A stretch of 49,366 nt of DNA from Priestia aryabhattai (GTDB lineage: Bacteria; Bacillota; Bacilli; Bacillales; Bacillaceae_H): assembly GCF_023715685.1 (NCBI RefSeq), contig NZ_JAMBOQ010000014.1:1-49366 (forward strand), read 5' to 3'. The translations under genes and the position numbers were made by a program. A model generated the notes under the pieces. It searched no databases. It was not told the origin of the DNA and saw only the letters and a list, made by a program, of their open reading frames with translations. This document shows, piece after piece, positions 38,469 through 49,366 of the stretch (position 1 is its first letter; the number at the start of each line of letters is the position of its first letter).

Positions 38469-40379
38469 ATGAATCGGATCTTCCGTAATACCATCTTTTA
38501 TTTACTTATATTTTTAGTCATTATTGGCGTGGTAAGCTTCTTTAGTGGCTCTAATCAAAAAGCAACACCAATGAGATACGATACATTTGTTCAACACTTA
38601 GACAAAGGTGATGTGAAATCACTCTCTATGAAGCCTGAAAGAGGCGTGTATGTTGTGCAAGGAAAGTTAGATTCTTATAAAAAGGATCAAACGTTCCAAA
38701 CTTACATCGTAGATGGTGACAAAGCACTTGATCGTATTGACGCTGCTTCAGAAAATAATCAAGTAGAAGTTGATTTTAAACCTGCTGATGAAACAAGCGG
38801 CTGGGTAACGTTCTTTACGTCAATCATTCCGTTTGTTATTATTTTCATCCTATTCTTCTTCTTACTGAACCAAGCTCAGGGCGGCGGAAGTCGTGTTATG
38901 AACTTCGGTAAAAGTAAGGCTAAGCTTTACAGTGAAGAAAAGAAAAAGGTTAAATTTAAAGACGTAGCTGGTGCAGACGAAGAAAAGCAAGAACTTGTGG
39001 AAGTTGTTGAGTTCTTAAAAGATCCTCGTAAATTCGCAGAGCTAGGTGCAAGAATTCCGAAGGGTGTCTTACTTGTGGGACCTCCTGGTACTGGTAAAAC
39101 ATTATTAGCAAGAGCTGTTGCTGGTGAAGCAGGCGTTCCGTTCTTCTCTATCAGTGGTTCAGACTTTGTTGAAATGTTTGTTGGGGTCGGTGCTTCTCGT
39201 GTTCGTGATTTATTCGAAAATGCGAAGAAGAATGCTCCATGTATTATCTTTATTGATGAAATCGATGCTGTAGGTCGTCAACGTGGCGCAGGTCTTGGTG
39301 GCGGACACGATGAGCGTGAACAAACATTAAACCAATTGCTTGTTGAGATGGATGGTTTTGGTGCTAACGAAGGTATCATTATCATTGCAGCAACAAACCG
39401 CCCGGATATTTTAGATCCAGCGTTATTACGTCCAGGCCGCTTCGACCGTCAAATTACGGTAGATCGTCCAGATGTAAATGGCCGTGAAGCAGTACTTAAA
39501 GTACATGCTCGCAATAAGCCTTTAGATGAATCAGTAAACTTAAAAGCAATTGCTATGCGTACGCCAGGTTTCTCAGGTGCAGATCTAGAAAACTTGTTAA
39601 ACGAAGCTGCCTTAGTAGCTGCTAGACAGGATAAAAAGAAAATTGAAATGGTCGACATTGACGAAGCAACAGACCGCGTAATTGCAGGTCCCGCTAAGAA
39701 GAGTCGAGTTATTTCTAAGAAAGAACGCAATATTGTTGCTTATCATGAAGCAGGACATACAATTATCGGTGTCGTATTAGACGAAGCTGATATGGTACAT
39801 AAAGTAACCATTGTTCCACGCGGGCAAGCTGGTGGATATGCTGTTATGTTACCAAAAGAAGATCGCTACTTTATGACGAAGCCAGAGCTGCTGGATAAAA
39901 TTGTTGGGTTGCTTGGTGGTCGTGTAGCTGAGGAAATTATTTTCGGCGAAGTGAGTACAGGTGCTCATAATGACTTCCAGCGTGCAACAAGCATCGCTCG
40001 TAAAATGGTAACAGAATACGGTATGAGTGAAAAGTTAGGACCAATGCAGTTTGGTCAATCACAACAAGGCCAAGTATTCTTAGGTCGTGATTTACACAGT
40101 GAACAAAACTACAGTGATGCGATTGCTCATGAAATTGATAATGAAATCCAACGTTTCATTAAAGAAAGCTATGAGCGTGCGAAGCAGATCTTAACGGAAA
40201 ACCGTGACAAGTTAGAGCTTGTAGCTCAAACATTGTTAGAAGTAGAAACGTTAGACGCTGAGCAAATCAACCACTTAGTAGATCATGGAACTCTTCCAGA
40301 TCGTTCTAGTCACGTAACAGATGAAGACGTTAAAGTAAACATCCAAACAAAGACAGACGATGAAGAGCCAAAAGCATAA
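38469..40379 (+). CDS. ftsH: ATP-dependent membrane zinc metalloprotease FtsH
   Basis: A 636-residue AAA+ protease with two membrane helices (about residues 7-25 and 115-133), an extracytoplasmic domain between them, Walker A GPPGTGKT at 204-211, Walker [10 protein letters not shown], the second region of homology with RPGRFDR, and the zinc motif HEAGH at 426-430. It degrades membrane and regulatory proteins (in B. subtilis, SpoVM and Spo0E). The C terminus is a variable acidic tail. The start follows GGGAGGAGG. A perfect terminator follows. Confidence 0.98.
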   Translation: MNRIFRNTIFYLLIFLVIIGVVSFFSGSNQKATPMRYDTFVQHLDKGDVKSLSMKPERGVYVVQGKLDSYKKDQTFQTYIVDGDKALDRIDAASENNQVEVDFKPADETSGWVTFFTSIIPFVIIFILFFFLLNQAQGGGSRVMNFGKSKAKLYSEEKKKVKFKDVAGADEEKQELVEVVEFLKDPRKFAELGARIPKGVLLVGPPGTGKTLLARAVAGEAGVPFFSISGSDFVEMFVGVGASRVRDLFENAKKNAPCIIFIDEIDAVGRQRGAGLGGGHDEREQTLNQLLVEMDGFGANEGIIIIAATNRPDILDPALLRPGRFDRQITVDRPDVNGREAVLKVHARNKPLDESVNLKAIAMRTPGFSGADLENLLNEAALVAARQDKKKIEMVDIDEATDRVIAGPAKKSRVISKKERNIVAYHEAGHTIIGVVLDEADMVHKVTIVPRGQAGGYAVMLPKEDRYFMTKPELLDKIVGLLGGRVAEEIIFGEVSTGAHNDFQRATSIARKMVTEYGMSEKLGPMQFGQSQQGQVFLGRDLHSEQNYSDAIAHEIDNEIQRFIKESYERAKQILTENRDKLELVAQTLLEVETLDAEQINHLVDHGTLPDRSSHVTDEDVKVNIQTKTDDEEPKA

Positions 40380-40380
40380 T

Positions 40381-40417
40381 AAAAAAATCAGTGGAGATAT
40401 TCTCCACTGATTTTTTT
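40381..40417 (+). terminator. ftsH terminator
   Basis: A perfect 17-bp hairpin (AAAAAAATCAGTGGAGA, loop TAT, and its complement) starting right after the ftsH stop. Confidence 0.95.
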
Positions 40418-40543
40418 ATTGGGTAGAAGTTAAGTTTGGTAAAAGGTTTTTCGTATATATAGTGGATAAGTAGGATATCCACTAGACAATTGTGTCATTA
40501 TATTCCTATTTTATCTAGAATATACACGTCTATTTACCAATTA

Positions 40544-40552
40544 TGGTATGAT
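40544..40552 (+). promoter_or_regulatory. Extended -10 promoter of coaX-hslO
   Basis: TG-G-TATGAT, about 44 bp before coaX. The -35 position is poor. Confidence 0.5.
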
Positions 40553-40595
40553 GGTTTCAGTGTGAATACTGAATTTAAATAAAGTGGTGATTGAA

Positions 40596-41363
40596 ATGAT
40601 TTTTGTATTAGATGTTGGAAATACGAATACGGTATTAGGTGTATACGATGGAGATGAATTAAAGTATCATTGGCGTGTAGAAACAAGCCGTAATAAAACA
40701 GAAGACGAGTATGGCATGACAATCAAAGCCTTGCTTGAGCACGTTAGTTTATCTTTTAAAGATATTCATGGTATTATTATTTCCTCTGTTGTTCCTCCTA
40801 TTATGTTTGCATTGGAGAGAATGTGTCAAAAGTATTTTCATTTAAAGCCGCTTGTTGTTGGTCCTGGAATTAAGACGGGTTTAAATATTAAATATGAAAA
40901 TCCACGTGAAGTGGGAGCAGACCGTATTGTAAATGCTGTTGCTGGAATTCAGCTGTACGGAAGCCCTTTAATTATCGTTGATTTTGGTACCGCAACCACA
41001 TATTGCTATATTGATGAAAATAAGCAATATATGGGTGGTGCGATTGCCCCTGGTATTAATATTTCGACAGAGGCTCTTTATTCAAGAGCATCTAAGCTTC
41101 CGCGAATTGAAATTGCGCGACCAAATAGCATTGTTGGAAAAAATACAGTATCTGCGATGCAAGCAGGTATTTTATATGGATACGTTGGACAAGTAGAAGG
41201 AATTGTAGCAAGAATGAAAGAGCAAGCAACAGTAAATCCTAAAGTTATTGCTACTGGAGGACTCGCAACATTGATTGCTAAAGAGTCGGATATTATTGAT
41301 ATTGTGGATCCATTTTTGACTTTAAAAGGATTGCAAATAATTTATACAAAAAATATGGAGTAA
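40596..41363 (+). CDS. coaX: Type III pantothenate kinase
   Basis: First step of coenzyme A synthesis from pantothenate. The 255-residue ASKHA-fold enzyme has the phosphate motif [10 protein letters not shown] from residue 6, the [11 protein letters not shown] segment, [10 protein letters not shown] and GGAIAPGI, all type III marks. ATG 40596 follows AAAGTGGTGATT; GTG 40584 is inside that site. It is followed by hslO 12 bp later. Confidence 0.97.
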   Translation: MIFVLDVGNTNTVLGVYDGDELKYHWRVETSRNKTEDEYGMTIKALLEHVSLSFKDIHGIIISSVVPPIMFALERMCQKYFHLKPLVVGPGIKTGLNIKYENPREVGADRIVNAVAGIQLYGSPLIIVDFGTATTYCYIDENKQYMGGAIAPGINISTEALYSRASKLPRIEIARPNSIVGKNTVSAMQAGILYGYVGQVEGIVARMKEQATVNPKVIATGGLATLIAKESDIIDIVDPFLTLKGLQIIYTKNME

Positions 41364-41375
41364 GAGGTGTATATT

Positions 41376-42254
41376 ATGGGCGACTATTTAGTAAAAGCGC
41401 TAGCTTACAATAGTCAAGTTCGCGCTTATGCGGTAAAAACAACGGATACAGTTGGAGAAGCGCAGCGCCGTCACTATACATGGCCTACAGCCTCTGCAGC
41501 ATTGGGACGTTCAATGACTGCGGGAGTTATGATGGGGGCTATGCTAAAGGGTGAGCAAAAGCTAACAATTAAAATTGAAGGCCGAGGCCCAATTGGCGTT
41601 ATTTTAGTAGACAGCAATGCCAAAGGGGAAGTGCGTGGATATGTAACAAACCCGCAAACTCACTTTGATTTAAATCAGCATGGAAAATTAGATGTAGCAC
41701 GTGCTGTAGGTACAGATGGTACGCTAAGTGTCGTAAAAGATATCGGGATGCGTGATCAATTTAACGGACAAGTACCTATCGTATCGGGAGAATTAGGAGA
41801 GGATTTCACGTATTATTTTGTGACATCTGAGCAAGTCCCATCTTCAGTAGGTGTAGGTGTACTTGTTAACCCTGATAACACGATTTTAGCTGCGGGCGGA
41901 TTTATCATTCAGCTTCTGCCAGGAACAGATGATAAAACTATTACAGCTATTGAACAACGTTTGCAAACGATTGAACCAATTTCAAAACTGATTCAAAAAG
42001 GCCTTTCTCCTGAGGAAATCTTAGAAGAAGTTCTTGGAAAAGAAAACGTAAAGTTTCTGGAGACAATGCCTGTAGAGTTTAAATGTCAGTGCTCAGAAGA
42101 AAGAATTGCTAATGCTATTATCAGCTTAGGACAAGAAGAGATTCAATCGATGATTGAGGAAGACGGCCAAGCTGAAGCACAGTGTCATTTCTGTAATGAG
42201 ACCTATCGTTTTGATAAAAAGCAGCTAGAAGAAATGAAAGAACAAGCAATTTAA
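41376..42254 (+). CDS. hslO: Redox-regulated chaperone Hsp33
   Basis: A 292-residue chaperone switched on by oxidation. The zinc-binding cysteines are in place: Cys237 and Cys239 (CQC) and Cys270 and Cys273 (CHFC). The N-terminal domain shows [23 protein letters not shown] 41376 follows AGAGGTG, preferred over GTG 41367 which is part of it. The B. subtilis gene yacD (a PrsA-like foldase), which follows hslO there, is missing here. Confidence 0.96.
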   Translation: MGDYLVKALAYNSQVRAYAVKTTDTVGEAQRRHYTWPTASAALGRSMTAGVMMGAMLKGEQKLTIKIEGRGPIGVILVDSNAKGEVRGYVTNPQTHFDLNQHGKLDVARAVGTDGTLSVVKDIGMRDQFNGQVPIVSGELGEDFTYYFVTSEQVPSSVGVGVLVNPDNTILAAGGFIIQLLPGTDDKTITAIEQRLQTIEPISKLIQKGLSPEEILEEVLGKENVKFLETMPVEFKCQCSEERIANAIISLGQEEIQSMIEEDGQAEAQCHFCNETYRFDKKQLEEMKEQAI

Positions 42255-42272
42255 ATGAAATAAAAGATTCTT

Positions 42273-42307
42273 AAAAGGCGTCATTTTATAAATGAGCGCC
42301 TTTTTTT
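42273..42307 (+). terminator. coaX-hslO terminator
   Basis: AAAAGGCGTCATTT / AAATGAGCGCCTTTT with a short loop and one bulge, followed by T residues. Confidence 0.88.
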
Positions 42308-42383
42308 ATAAGTGTTAAGTCCTATTTATGTATATATTGATCTAAAAATATAACAAAAATAGGTAAATGGAAAGACAAAATGA

Positions 42384-42420
42384 TTGACAATTTAGAAAAC
42401 ATCTGATAAATTGTATACAA
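42384..42420 (+). promoter_or_regulatory. cysK promoter with overlapping palindrome
   Basis: TTGACA (42384-42389), 17-bp spacer, TAAATT (42407-42412). The perfect palindrome TTGTATACAA (42411-42420) overlaps the end of the -10 and the start region, a position suited to a repressor. B. subtilis cysK is repressed by CymR with CysK; whether this is the CymR site is not shown. Confidence 0.7.
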
Positions 42421-42455
42421 AATCAATAAAATTAGTTGGTATTAGGAGTGGTCAT

Positions 42456-43394
42456 ATGGCACGTATTGCAAATTCAATTACAGAGTTAATTGGTCAAACA
42501 CCAATCGTAAAACTAAACCGTCTAGTTGAAGAAGATATGGCGGATGTATATTTAAAGTTAGAATTTATGAACCCAGGCAGCAGCGTAAAAGATCGTATCG
42601 CATTAGCAATGATTGAAGATGCTGAAGCAAAAGGTGTTTTAAAACCTGGCGACACAATCATTGAACCAACAAGTGGTAACACAGGAATTGGCTTAGCAAT
42701 GGTAGCTGCAGCAAAAGGATACCGTGCTATTTTAACAATGCCTGAAACAATGAGTATTGAGCGTCGTAATCTGCTTCGTGCGTACGGTGCAGAGTTAGTG
42801 TTAACACCAGGTCCAGAAGGAATGAAAGGTGCGGTTAATAAAGCAACTGAGCTTGCAAAGGAGCACGGCTATTTTATTCCTCAACAGTTCCAAAACGAAG
42901 CGAACCCAGAAGTGCACCGTCAAACAACGGCTAAAGAAATTATCGAGCAGTTTGGCGATCAGCTAGATGGATTTGTGGCAGGTATCGGTACTGGCGGTAC
43001 TATTACAGGTGCTGGTGAAGTGTTAAAAGAAAAGTACCCAAACATCAAAATTTATGCGGTAGAGCCAGCTGATTCTCCGATTTTAAGCGGTGGTCAACCA
43101 GGACCTCATAAAATTCAAGGAATCGGTGCAAACTTTGTTCCGGATACGCTTAACACGGAAGTATATGACGAAGTTGTTGCTGTTCAAAACGACCAAGCTT
43201 TTGAATATGCACGTAAAGTAGCAAAAACAGAAGGTGTACTAGTAGGTATCTCTTCTGGGGCTGCGATTTATGCTGCGTTAAAAGCTGCAAAACAGCTTGG
43301 AAAAGGTAAAAAAGTGTTAGCGATTATTCCAAGTAACGGTGAGCGTTATTTAAGTACTCCATTGTTCCAATTCGAGGAACAAACACAAGCATAA
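42456..43394 (+). CDS. cysK: Cysteine synthase (O-acetylserine thiol-lyase)
   Basis: Makes cysteine from O-acetylserine and sulfide with PLP. The 312-residue enzyme has Lys45 in SSVKDRIAL as the Schiff-base residue, TSGNTG at 72-77, and GTGGTITG phosphate-binding glycines. ATG 42456 follows TTAGGAGTG; an in-frame TTG at 42411 lies within the promoter. In Bacillus, CysK also acts as corepressor with CymR. It has its own promoter and terminator. Confidence 0.98.
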   Translation: MARIANSITELIGQTPIVKLNRLVEEDMADVYLKLEFMNPGSSVKDRIALAMIEDAEAKGVLKPGDTIIEPTSGNTGIGLAMVAAAKGYRAILTMPETMSIERRNLLRAYGAELVLTPGPEGMKGAVNKATELAKEHGYFIPQQFQNEANPEVHRQTTAKEIIEQFGDQLDGFVAGIGTGGTITGAGEVLKEKYPNIKIYAVEPADSPILSGGQPGPHKIQGIGANFVPDTLNTEVYDEVVAVQNDQAFEYARKVAKTEGVLVGISSGAAIYAALKAAKQLGKGKKVLAIIPSNGERYLSTPLFQFEEQTQA

Positions 43395-43401
43395 AAACGA
43401 T

Positions 43402-43435
43402 AAAAAAACAGCTTCTATATGAAGCTGTTTTTTTT
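43402..43435 (+). terminator. cysK terminator
   Basis: AAAAAAACAGCTTC, loop TATAT, GAAGCTGTTTTTTT. Confidence 0.95.
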
Positions 43436-43491
43436 CATCTGAGAATCATGTAAAATGAAAGCAGGTGATTTATTTTTAGGAGAGTGAACAA

Positions 43492-44907
43492 ATGCAGCAA
43501 AGAATGACTTGGGGCGAATCTATTTCTATCTCTAAAAACCAATGGTTCAAAAAATATCAAGAGTTGTCAAAAGACGAACCGAATCATATCCTACTTGAAA
43601 GCGGTCGAGGCGGGAATTTTCAAATGATGGGATTAAAACCTGTAGCAATTTTGCGAGGCGAACAGAACGAACTTCATATCAAAACGGATGGCCAAGTTAT
43701 TGTTCAAAAAGGTAATCCGCTTCATCTTATGAGAGACTGGATGAAGAAGTTTGAAGCAGAGGTGAATCCAGATCTTCCTCCTTTTCAAGGTGGAGCAATT
43801 GGCTTTATTAGCTATGATTATATCCGCTATGTAGAAACCATACCTGGACTTGCTGAAGATTCTTTAAAAACGCCGGACGTTTATTTCCTTATTTTCGATG
43901 ATGTATTTGTATACGATCAAGAAAAGGAAAAGCTTTGGATTATGGTTAACGATGAAGAAGATTGTAAAGAGCGAGCACATAAGCGTATTAATCAATACAA
44001 AAGGGACTGGATGGAGGCAAGTGCTGAAGGGCTCTCATATGAGCGTATTCATCGTGTTGCCGAAAAAAGTGAGGTTTCGATGTCTGAAGATGCTTTTTCG
44101 GATGCCACAACTCGCGTACATGAGTACATCGGGCAAGGCGATGTGTTTCAAGTAAACTTATCTGTTCGACAGTCTCAACAGCTTCAAACTCATCCTATGC
44201 ATATCTACGAACAAGTACGAAAGATCAACCCGTCTCCTTACATGTCTTATATGCAGACAGAAGAATTTCACATTGTGAGCTGTTCACCTGAATTATTAGT
44301 GAAAAAAGCCGGTGATGAAATCAGTACGAGACCGATTGCGGGAACGCGCTCTCGTGGTAAGGATGATCAAGAAGACCAACAGTTAGCGGATGAGCTTATT
44401 CACAACGAAAAAGAGCGTGCAGAGCATGTGATGCTTGTTGATTTGGAGCGTAATGATCTCGGTAGAGTAAGTGAATATGGTACCGTTCATGTTGACGAGT
44501 TTATGGTTATTGAAAAGTATTCACATGTGATGCATATTGTGTCTAATGTAAAAGGCAAGCTCGCGCGTAATAAAGATTTTGTAGATATTGTAGATGCGGT
44601 TTTTCCTGGAGGAACGATTACTGGAGCACCTAAAGTTCGTACAATGGAAATCATTGAAGAACTTGAACCTGTTCGACGAGGAATTTATACAGGATCGATT
44701 GGTTGGATTGGGTTTAATGGAGATATGGAATTAAATATTGCGATTCGCACTATGATTATTCAAGACGGCCAAGCTTATGTGCAGGCTGGTGCGGGTGTTG
44801 TGATTGATTCAAATCCGAAACACGAATACAAAGAATCACTGAAAAAAGCAATTGCACTATGGAAAGCAAAAGAGCAGAGCGAAAATGAGCTGAGTGAGGG
44901 TGAGTAA
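43492..44907 (+). CDS. pabB: Aminodeoxychorismate synthase component I
   Basis: Converts chorismate and ammonia (from PabA) to aminodeoxychorismate, for folate. The 471-residue chorismate-binding protein has [25 protein letters not shown], the [19 protein letters not shown] block and [11 protein letters not shown]. The gene heads the folate operon, 2 bp before pabA. It starts behind TAGGAGAG. Its place before pabA and pabC distinguishes it from TrpE. Confidence 0.96.
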   Translation: MQQRMTWGESISISKNQWFKKYQELSKDEPNHILLESGRGGNFQMMGLKPVAILRGEQNELHIKTDGQVIVQKGNPLHLMRDWMKKFEAEVNPDLPPFQGGAIGFISYDYIRYVETIPGLAEDSLKTPDVYFLIFDDVFVYDQEKEKLWIMVNDEEDCKERAHKRINQYKRDWMEASAEGLSYERIHRVAEKSEVSMSEDAFSDATTRVHEYIGQGDVFQVNLSVRQSQQLQTHPMHIYEQVRKINPSPYMSYMQTEEFHIVSCSPELLVKKAGDEISTRPIAGTRSRGKDDQEDQQLADELIHNEKERAEHVMLVDLERNDLGRVSEYGTVHVDEFMVIEKYSHVMHIVSNVKGKLARNKDFVDIVDAVFPGGTITGAPKVRTMEIIEELEPVRRGIYTGSIGWIGFNGDMELNIAIRTMIIQDGQAYVQAGAGVVIDSNPKHEYKESLKKAIALWKAKEQSENELSEGE

Positions 44908-44909
44908 AG

Positions 44910-45491
44910 ATGATATTAATGATTGATAATTATGATTCTTTTACGTTTAATTTAGTACAGTATTTAGGTGAGCTAGGGCATGAGCTTCTTGTAAAAAGAA
45001 ATGATGAAATTACACTTTCTGAAATTGAAGTGCTAAATCCAGATTTCTTGATGATTTCCCCGGGACCGTGTAGTCCTAACGAAGCGGGAATCAGTTTAGA
45101 AGCCATCGAGTATTTTGCAGGTAAGATTCCAATATTCGGCGTATGCTTAGGGCATCAGTCGATTGGGCAAGCTTTTGGAGGGAATGTGATTCGTGCGGAT
45201 AAATTAATGCATGGTAAAACATCTGAAATGCATCATGATGGCCGTACTATCTTTAAAGGTCTTGATAATCCGTTTACGGCAACTCGATATCATTCTTTGA
45301 TTGTAGAAAAAAGTTCACTGCCGGATTGCTTTGAAATTTCAGCGTGGACAGCAGAAGATGAAATTATGGCGATTCGCCATAAATCATTACCTATTGAAGG
45401 AGTACAGTTCCACCCTGAATCTATCATGACTTCTTACGGTAAAGAAATGCTGAAGAATTTTATTGAAACTTACGAAAAAAAGCGAGTGTAA
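44910..45491 (+). CDS. pabA: Glutamine amidotransferase, PabA/TrpG
   Basis: Supplies ammonia to PabB and, in B. subtilis, also to TrpE for anthranilate. The 193-residue class I amidotransferase shows [16 protein letters not shown], the oxyanion [11 protein letters not shown], nucleophile Cys79 in GVCLGHQ and the HPES motif with the catalytic His and Glu. The start ATG follows GTGAGGGTGAG in the end of pabB (2-bp gap). The dual role is known for the family and is inferred here. Confidence 0.96.
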   Translation: MILMIDNYDSFTFNLVQYLGELGHELLVKRNDEITLSEIEVLNPDFLMISPGPCSPNEAGISLEAIEYFAGKIPIFGVCLGHQSIGQAFGGNVIRADKLMHGKTSEMHHDGRTIFKGLDNPFTATRYHSLIVEKSSLPDCFEISAWTAEDEIMAIRHKSLPIEGVQFHPESIMTSYGKEMLKNFIETYEKKRV

Positions 45492-45495
45492 TGAT

Positions 45496-46359
45496 ATGTA
45501 TATATACGTAAATGGCGAAGTGAAGCCTGCATCTGAAGCCACTATTTCTCCGTTTGATCACGGATATATGTATGGCCTAGGGCTGTTTGAAACGTTACGA
45601 GTTTATGAAGGTCATCCATTTTTAGTGGAAGACCATCTGGATCGACTGCGTAGCAGCTTATGTGAATTAAATATTGTATGGGATTACTCTACACAGGACG
45701 TGTTGAGAATCATTAATAGTCTGTTAATGAAAAATAATGAGAGAAATGCGTATGTTCGATTAAATGTCTCAGCAGGAAATGGCGGAATTGGATTGCAAGT
45801 GGAAGAATACGACAAGCCATCTACAATCGTATATATGAAATCAATGCCTCATCCATCGAGCCCCCTTGTAAAAGAGGGGCTTATTCTTGAGACGAAACGA
45901 AATACGCCTGAAGGAACCATGAGGTTGAAATCTCATCATTATTTAAACAACGTATTGGCTAAACGAGAAGTTGGTTCGGACTTAAATAAAGAGGGTATCT
46001 TTTTAACAAAAGAAGGGTTCTTAGCTGAAGGCATTGTGTCCAATTTATTTTTTGTAAAAGATGGCTGTGTATATACACCGTCTCTTGAAACAGGTATCTT
46101 AAATGGAATTACGAGACAGTTTATTTTTACGCTTTTACAAAAGAAAAACATAGAGGTTGTAGAAGGTTTATTTACAGTGGAACAGCTCTTGGAGAGTGAT
46201 GAAGCTTTCGTTACAAATTCCATTCAAGAAATCGTACCTCTTCGAAGCGTAAAAGATAAGCAGTTTTCACTAGGAGACCATACGTTGACAGCTCAGTTGC
46301 AAAAAGAGTATCGCTCTTACACGACGTCGCTAATGAGCCGGCATGAGTTACATGTATAA
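45496..46359 (+). CDS. pabC: Aminodeoxychorismate lyase
   Basis: Releases pyruvate from aminodeoxychorismate to give p-aminobenzoate. The 287-residue fold-type IV PLP enzyme has the typical N terminus with FDHGYMYGLGLFETLRVY, Lys145 in RLKSHHYLNN as the PLP lysine, and EGIVSNLFFVKDG and TGILNGITRQ. ATG 45496 lies 4 bp after the pabA stop; a TTG-type start upstream at 45463 would overlap pabA and break family alignment. Next comes folB after 21 bp, with no folP in between. Confidence 0.95.
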   Translation: MYIYVNGEVKPASEATISPFDHGYMYGLGLFETLRVYEGHPFLVEDHLDRLRSSLCELNIVWDYSTQDVLRIINSLLMKNNERNAYVRLNVSAGNGGIGLQVEEYDKPSTIVYMKSMPHPSSPLVKEGLILETKRNTPEGTMRLKSHHYLNNVLAKREVGSDLNKEGIFLTKEGFLAEGIVSNLFFVKDGCVYTPSLETGILNGITRQFIFTLLQKKNIEVVEGLFTVEQLLESDEAFVTNSIQEIVPLRSVKDKQFSLGDHTLTAQLQKEYRSYTTSLMSRHELHV

Positions 46360-46380
46360 AGACGAAAGGAGATGCTAAAG

Positions 46381-46740
46381 ATGGATAAAATTTATGTGAA
46401 TGATATGCGTTTCTATGGATATCATGGTGTATTTCCAGAAGAAAATAAGTTAGGGCAACGTTTTCATGTAGATTTAGCTGTAGAACTGGATTTAAAACAA
46501 GCAGGTACTACGGACAATTTAGAATACTCAGTGAGCTATGCAGATTTATACCAAACATGCCAAGAAGTTGTAGAGAAGCGCACGTTCAAGTTAGTTGAAA
46601 TGGTAGCCGAAACGATTGCATCTGAATTGCTTGCTAATTATGAACTTGTTCAGGCTTGTACAGTAAAGGTATATAAGCCTGATCCGCCAATTCCTGGTTA
46701 TTATCAATCGGTAGCTATTGAAATTAAAAGGAGCCGTTGA
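46381..46740 (+). CDS. folB: Dihydroneopterin aldolase
   Basis: Cleaves dihydroneopterin to 6-hydroxymethyl-dihydropterin. The 119-residue protein has FYGYHGVFPEENKLGQRFHVDL with the conserved Glu, the YADLYQTCQEVVE helix and VKVYKPDPPIPGYYQSVAIEI. ATG 46381 is 9 bp after GAAAGGAG; the ATG at 46372 abuts that site directly. Its stop is directly followed by the folK ATG. Confidence 0.96.
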   Translation: MDKIYVNDMRFYGYHGVFPEENKLGQRFHVDLAVELDLKQAGTTDNLEYSVSYADLYQTCQEVVEKRTFKLVEMVAETIASELLANYELVQACTVKVYKPDPPIPGYYQSVAIEIKRSR

Positions 46741-47286
46741 ATGACAACAGAAGCATATATTGCATTAGGATCAAATATTGAAGATCGAATGGAACATTTG
46801 AAAACAGGAGTTACTGGCTTGATGAAACACTCTGAGATTAAGGTAGTAGCTGTTTCATCTGTTTATGAGACGGCCCCGGTCGGGTATACTAATCAAGCAA
46901 GCTTTTTAAACATGGTAGTAAAAGTACAAACAACGTATTCGTCAGAGCACCTTTTAGATTGTTTGCAAGCCATTGAACAAACGGCAGGTCGAAAAAGAGA
47001 GATTGTATGGGGGCCTAGAACCCTTGATTTAGATATCTTACTTTATAGTAACGAAATCATTCATACGGATAGGCTGAGCGTCCCTCATCCCCGAATGTTT
47101 GAACGAGCGTTTGTGATGGTTCCTCTAAACGAACTAGCTCCATCTCTTATTCTCCCTGTAGCAGAAGAAAAAGTTGAAACCATCACAACACGTTTATCGG
47201 ATTTAAAAGGTGTAAAATTATTTCGAAAGCAAACAACTGGTATACTAGATATATTCGAAAATAATATTAATGATTTACATAAGTAA
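46741..47286 (+). CDS. folK: 6-hydroxymethyl-7,8-dihydropterin pyrophosphokinase
   Basis: Activates the pterin for joining to pABA by FolP. The 181-residue protein has IALGSNIEDRMEHL, PVGYTNQASFLNMV and the WGPRTLDLDILLY signature with metal-binding aspartates, and HPRMFERAFVMVPL. It is about 14 residues longer than B. subtilis FolK (167) at the C terminus. It ends the folate operon here; yazB and dusB of B. subtilis do not follow. Confidence 0.96.
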   Translation: MTTEAYIALGSNIEDRMEHLKTGVTGLMKHSEIKVVAVSSVYETAPVGYTNQASFLNMVVKVQTTYSSEHLLDCLQAIEQTAGRKREIVWGPRTLDLDILLYSNEIIHTDRLSVPHPRMFERAFVMVPLNELAPSLILPVAEEKVETITTRLSDLKGVKLFRKQTTGILDIFENNINDLHK

Positions 47287-47438
47287 AAACGAATCTTATT
47301 AGTTGATTCATTTTTATATTGGAGTAAAGTAGAGTTCAGAGTGAAAACTTTGGTGTTTGGGTTCGCAGCTTGTTGGTCTAGTGGGTAACTTGTTATAGAA
47401 ATCGAAGAAAAAGAGAAGCGAAGCAAGAATAAAGCGAT

Positions 47439-47468
47439 TTGACATAGAGAAACGACTGAACCTATAAT
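47439..47468 (+). promoter_or_regulatory. lysS sigma-A promoter
   Basis: TTGACA, 18-bp spacer, TATAAT, both consensus, about 90 bp before lysS. Confidence 0.88.
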
Positions 47469-47491
47469 AATTTTAAAGAAACGTAGTAGTT

Positions 47492-47516
47492 GCCAGTAAA
47501 CATGCTGGCCTTTTTT
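47492..47516 (+). terminator. Terminator-like hairpin in the lysS leader
   Basis: GCCAG, 8-nt loop, CTGGC, then C and six T residues. It lies downstream of the lysS promoter and 42 bp before the start codon, so it may act as attenuator. The stem is short. Confidence 0.6.
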
Positions 47517-47555
47517 CTGTTTCGGAAAACTTAATTATACGATGGAGATGAGTAA

Positions 47556-49042
<1,487 letters not shown>

Positions 49043-49043
<1 letters not shown>

Positions 49044-49072
49044 AAAAGAGATGGCTACGGCCATCTTTTTTT
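49043..49072 (+). terminator. lysS terminator
   Basis: AGATGGC, loop TACG, GCCATCT flanked by A-run and T-run, right at the lysS stop. Confidence 0.9.
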
Positions 49073-49112
49073 AGCTAATAATATTAGAAAATTTAAACTT
49101 TTGATTTACCTC

Positions 49113-49141
49113 TTGTTTTTATGAAAGAGATTTGGTATATT
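49113..49141 (+). promoter_or_regulatory. rrn operon promoter P1
   Basis: TTGTTT, 17-bp spacer ending in TGG, TATATT (an extended -10). Confidence 0.6.
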
Positions 49142-49197
49142 TATATCTGTTGCTAACGCAGACAAGCGAAAACAACAAAAAGAAATAAAAAAAGTTG

Positions 49198-49226
49198 TTG
49201 ACATTACGTTGATAACTTGATAAGAT
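49198..49226 (+). promoter_or_regulatory. rrn operon promoter P2 and leader
   Basis: TTGACA, 17-bp spacer, TAAGAT, preceded by an A-rich stretch fit for an UP element. The leader downstream contains the AACTTTGAAAACTGAACAAA sequence typical of Bacillus rrn leaders (antitermination and processing region). Confidence 0.88.
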
Positions 49227-49325
49227 AGTAAAGTCGCTCAAGAGCGGCGGTTGAACTTTGAAAACTGAACAAAGCGACAAACGTCAACGTTAATTTTTAT
49301 TTTTTAAATTGAGCAAGTCAAACAT

Positions 49326-49366
<41 letters not shown>

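Noticed and set aside
47361..47390. tRNA-like stretch (TTGTTGGTCTAGTGGGTAA) in the folK-lysS gap
   Set aside because: It resembles a D arm, but no anticodon arm, T arm or acceptor stem can be built around it.

Overview
The window reads as a core chromosomal segment of an endospore-forming, low-GC member of the Bacillaceae. It runs exactly from the 5S rRNA gene of one rrn operon (left edge) to the first ~40 nt of the 16S gene of the next (right edge), both on the + strand. Gene content and order follow the Bacillus subtilis csfB to lysS region closely. Protein sequences and several missing genes suggest a relative such as Priestia (megaterium group); this species guess is inference and inspection alone cannot settle it.

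Layout: (1) 5S, csfB, a PLP decarboxylase (yaaO), then the tmk-darA-holB-ricT-yabA run for dTMP supply, c-di-AMP sensing, clamp loading, RNA processing and replication control. (2) trmN6-yazA-rsmI, facing the only minus-strand protein gene, abrB. (3) A 571-bp abrB/metG divergent region, metG, tatD, rnmV-rsmA (5S rRNA maturation and 16S methylation), yabG, veg, sspF, ispE. (4) purR-ridA, spoVG, glmU-prs, ctc, pth, fin, mfd, spoVT. (5) yabM-yabN-rqcP, yabP-yabQ-divIC, yabR. (6) Two tRNA genes on the minus strand, then spoIIE-yabS-yabT, tilS-hprT-ftsH. (7) coaX-hslO, cysK, the folate operon pabB-pabA-pabC-folB-folK, and lysS.

Two themes dominate. One is translation and nucleotide housekeeping. 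The other is sporulation, seen both in genes (csfB, abrB, yabG, sspF, spoVG, fin, spoVT, yabP, yabQ, spoIIE) and in promoter motifs: tandem Spo0A boxes at abrB, a 21-bp-spaced promoter at spoIIE, and sigma-H, -G, -K and -B type elements.

I found no mobile element, prophage, CRISPR array, frameshifted gene or recognisable new multi-gene system. The points worth a second look are small: folP is missing from the folate operon, the yabS ribosome binding site sits inside a terminator-like hairpin, lysS has a terminator-like hairpin in its leader, an inverted repeat spans the spoVT promoter, a strong inverted repeat lies beside a third Spo0A-box match in the abrB/metG gap, and YabR carries a low-complexity linker. 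Several genes present in B. subtilis at this locus (xpaC-yaaN, yaaR, yabE, yacD, folP, yazB-dusB) are absent.
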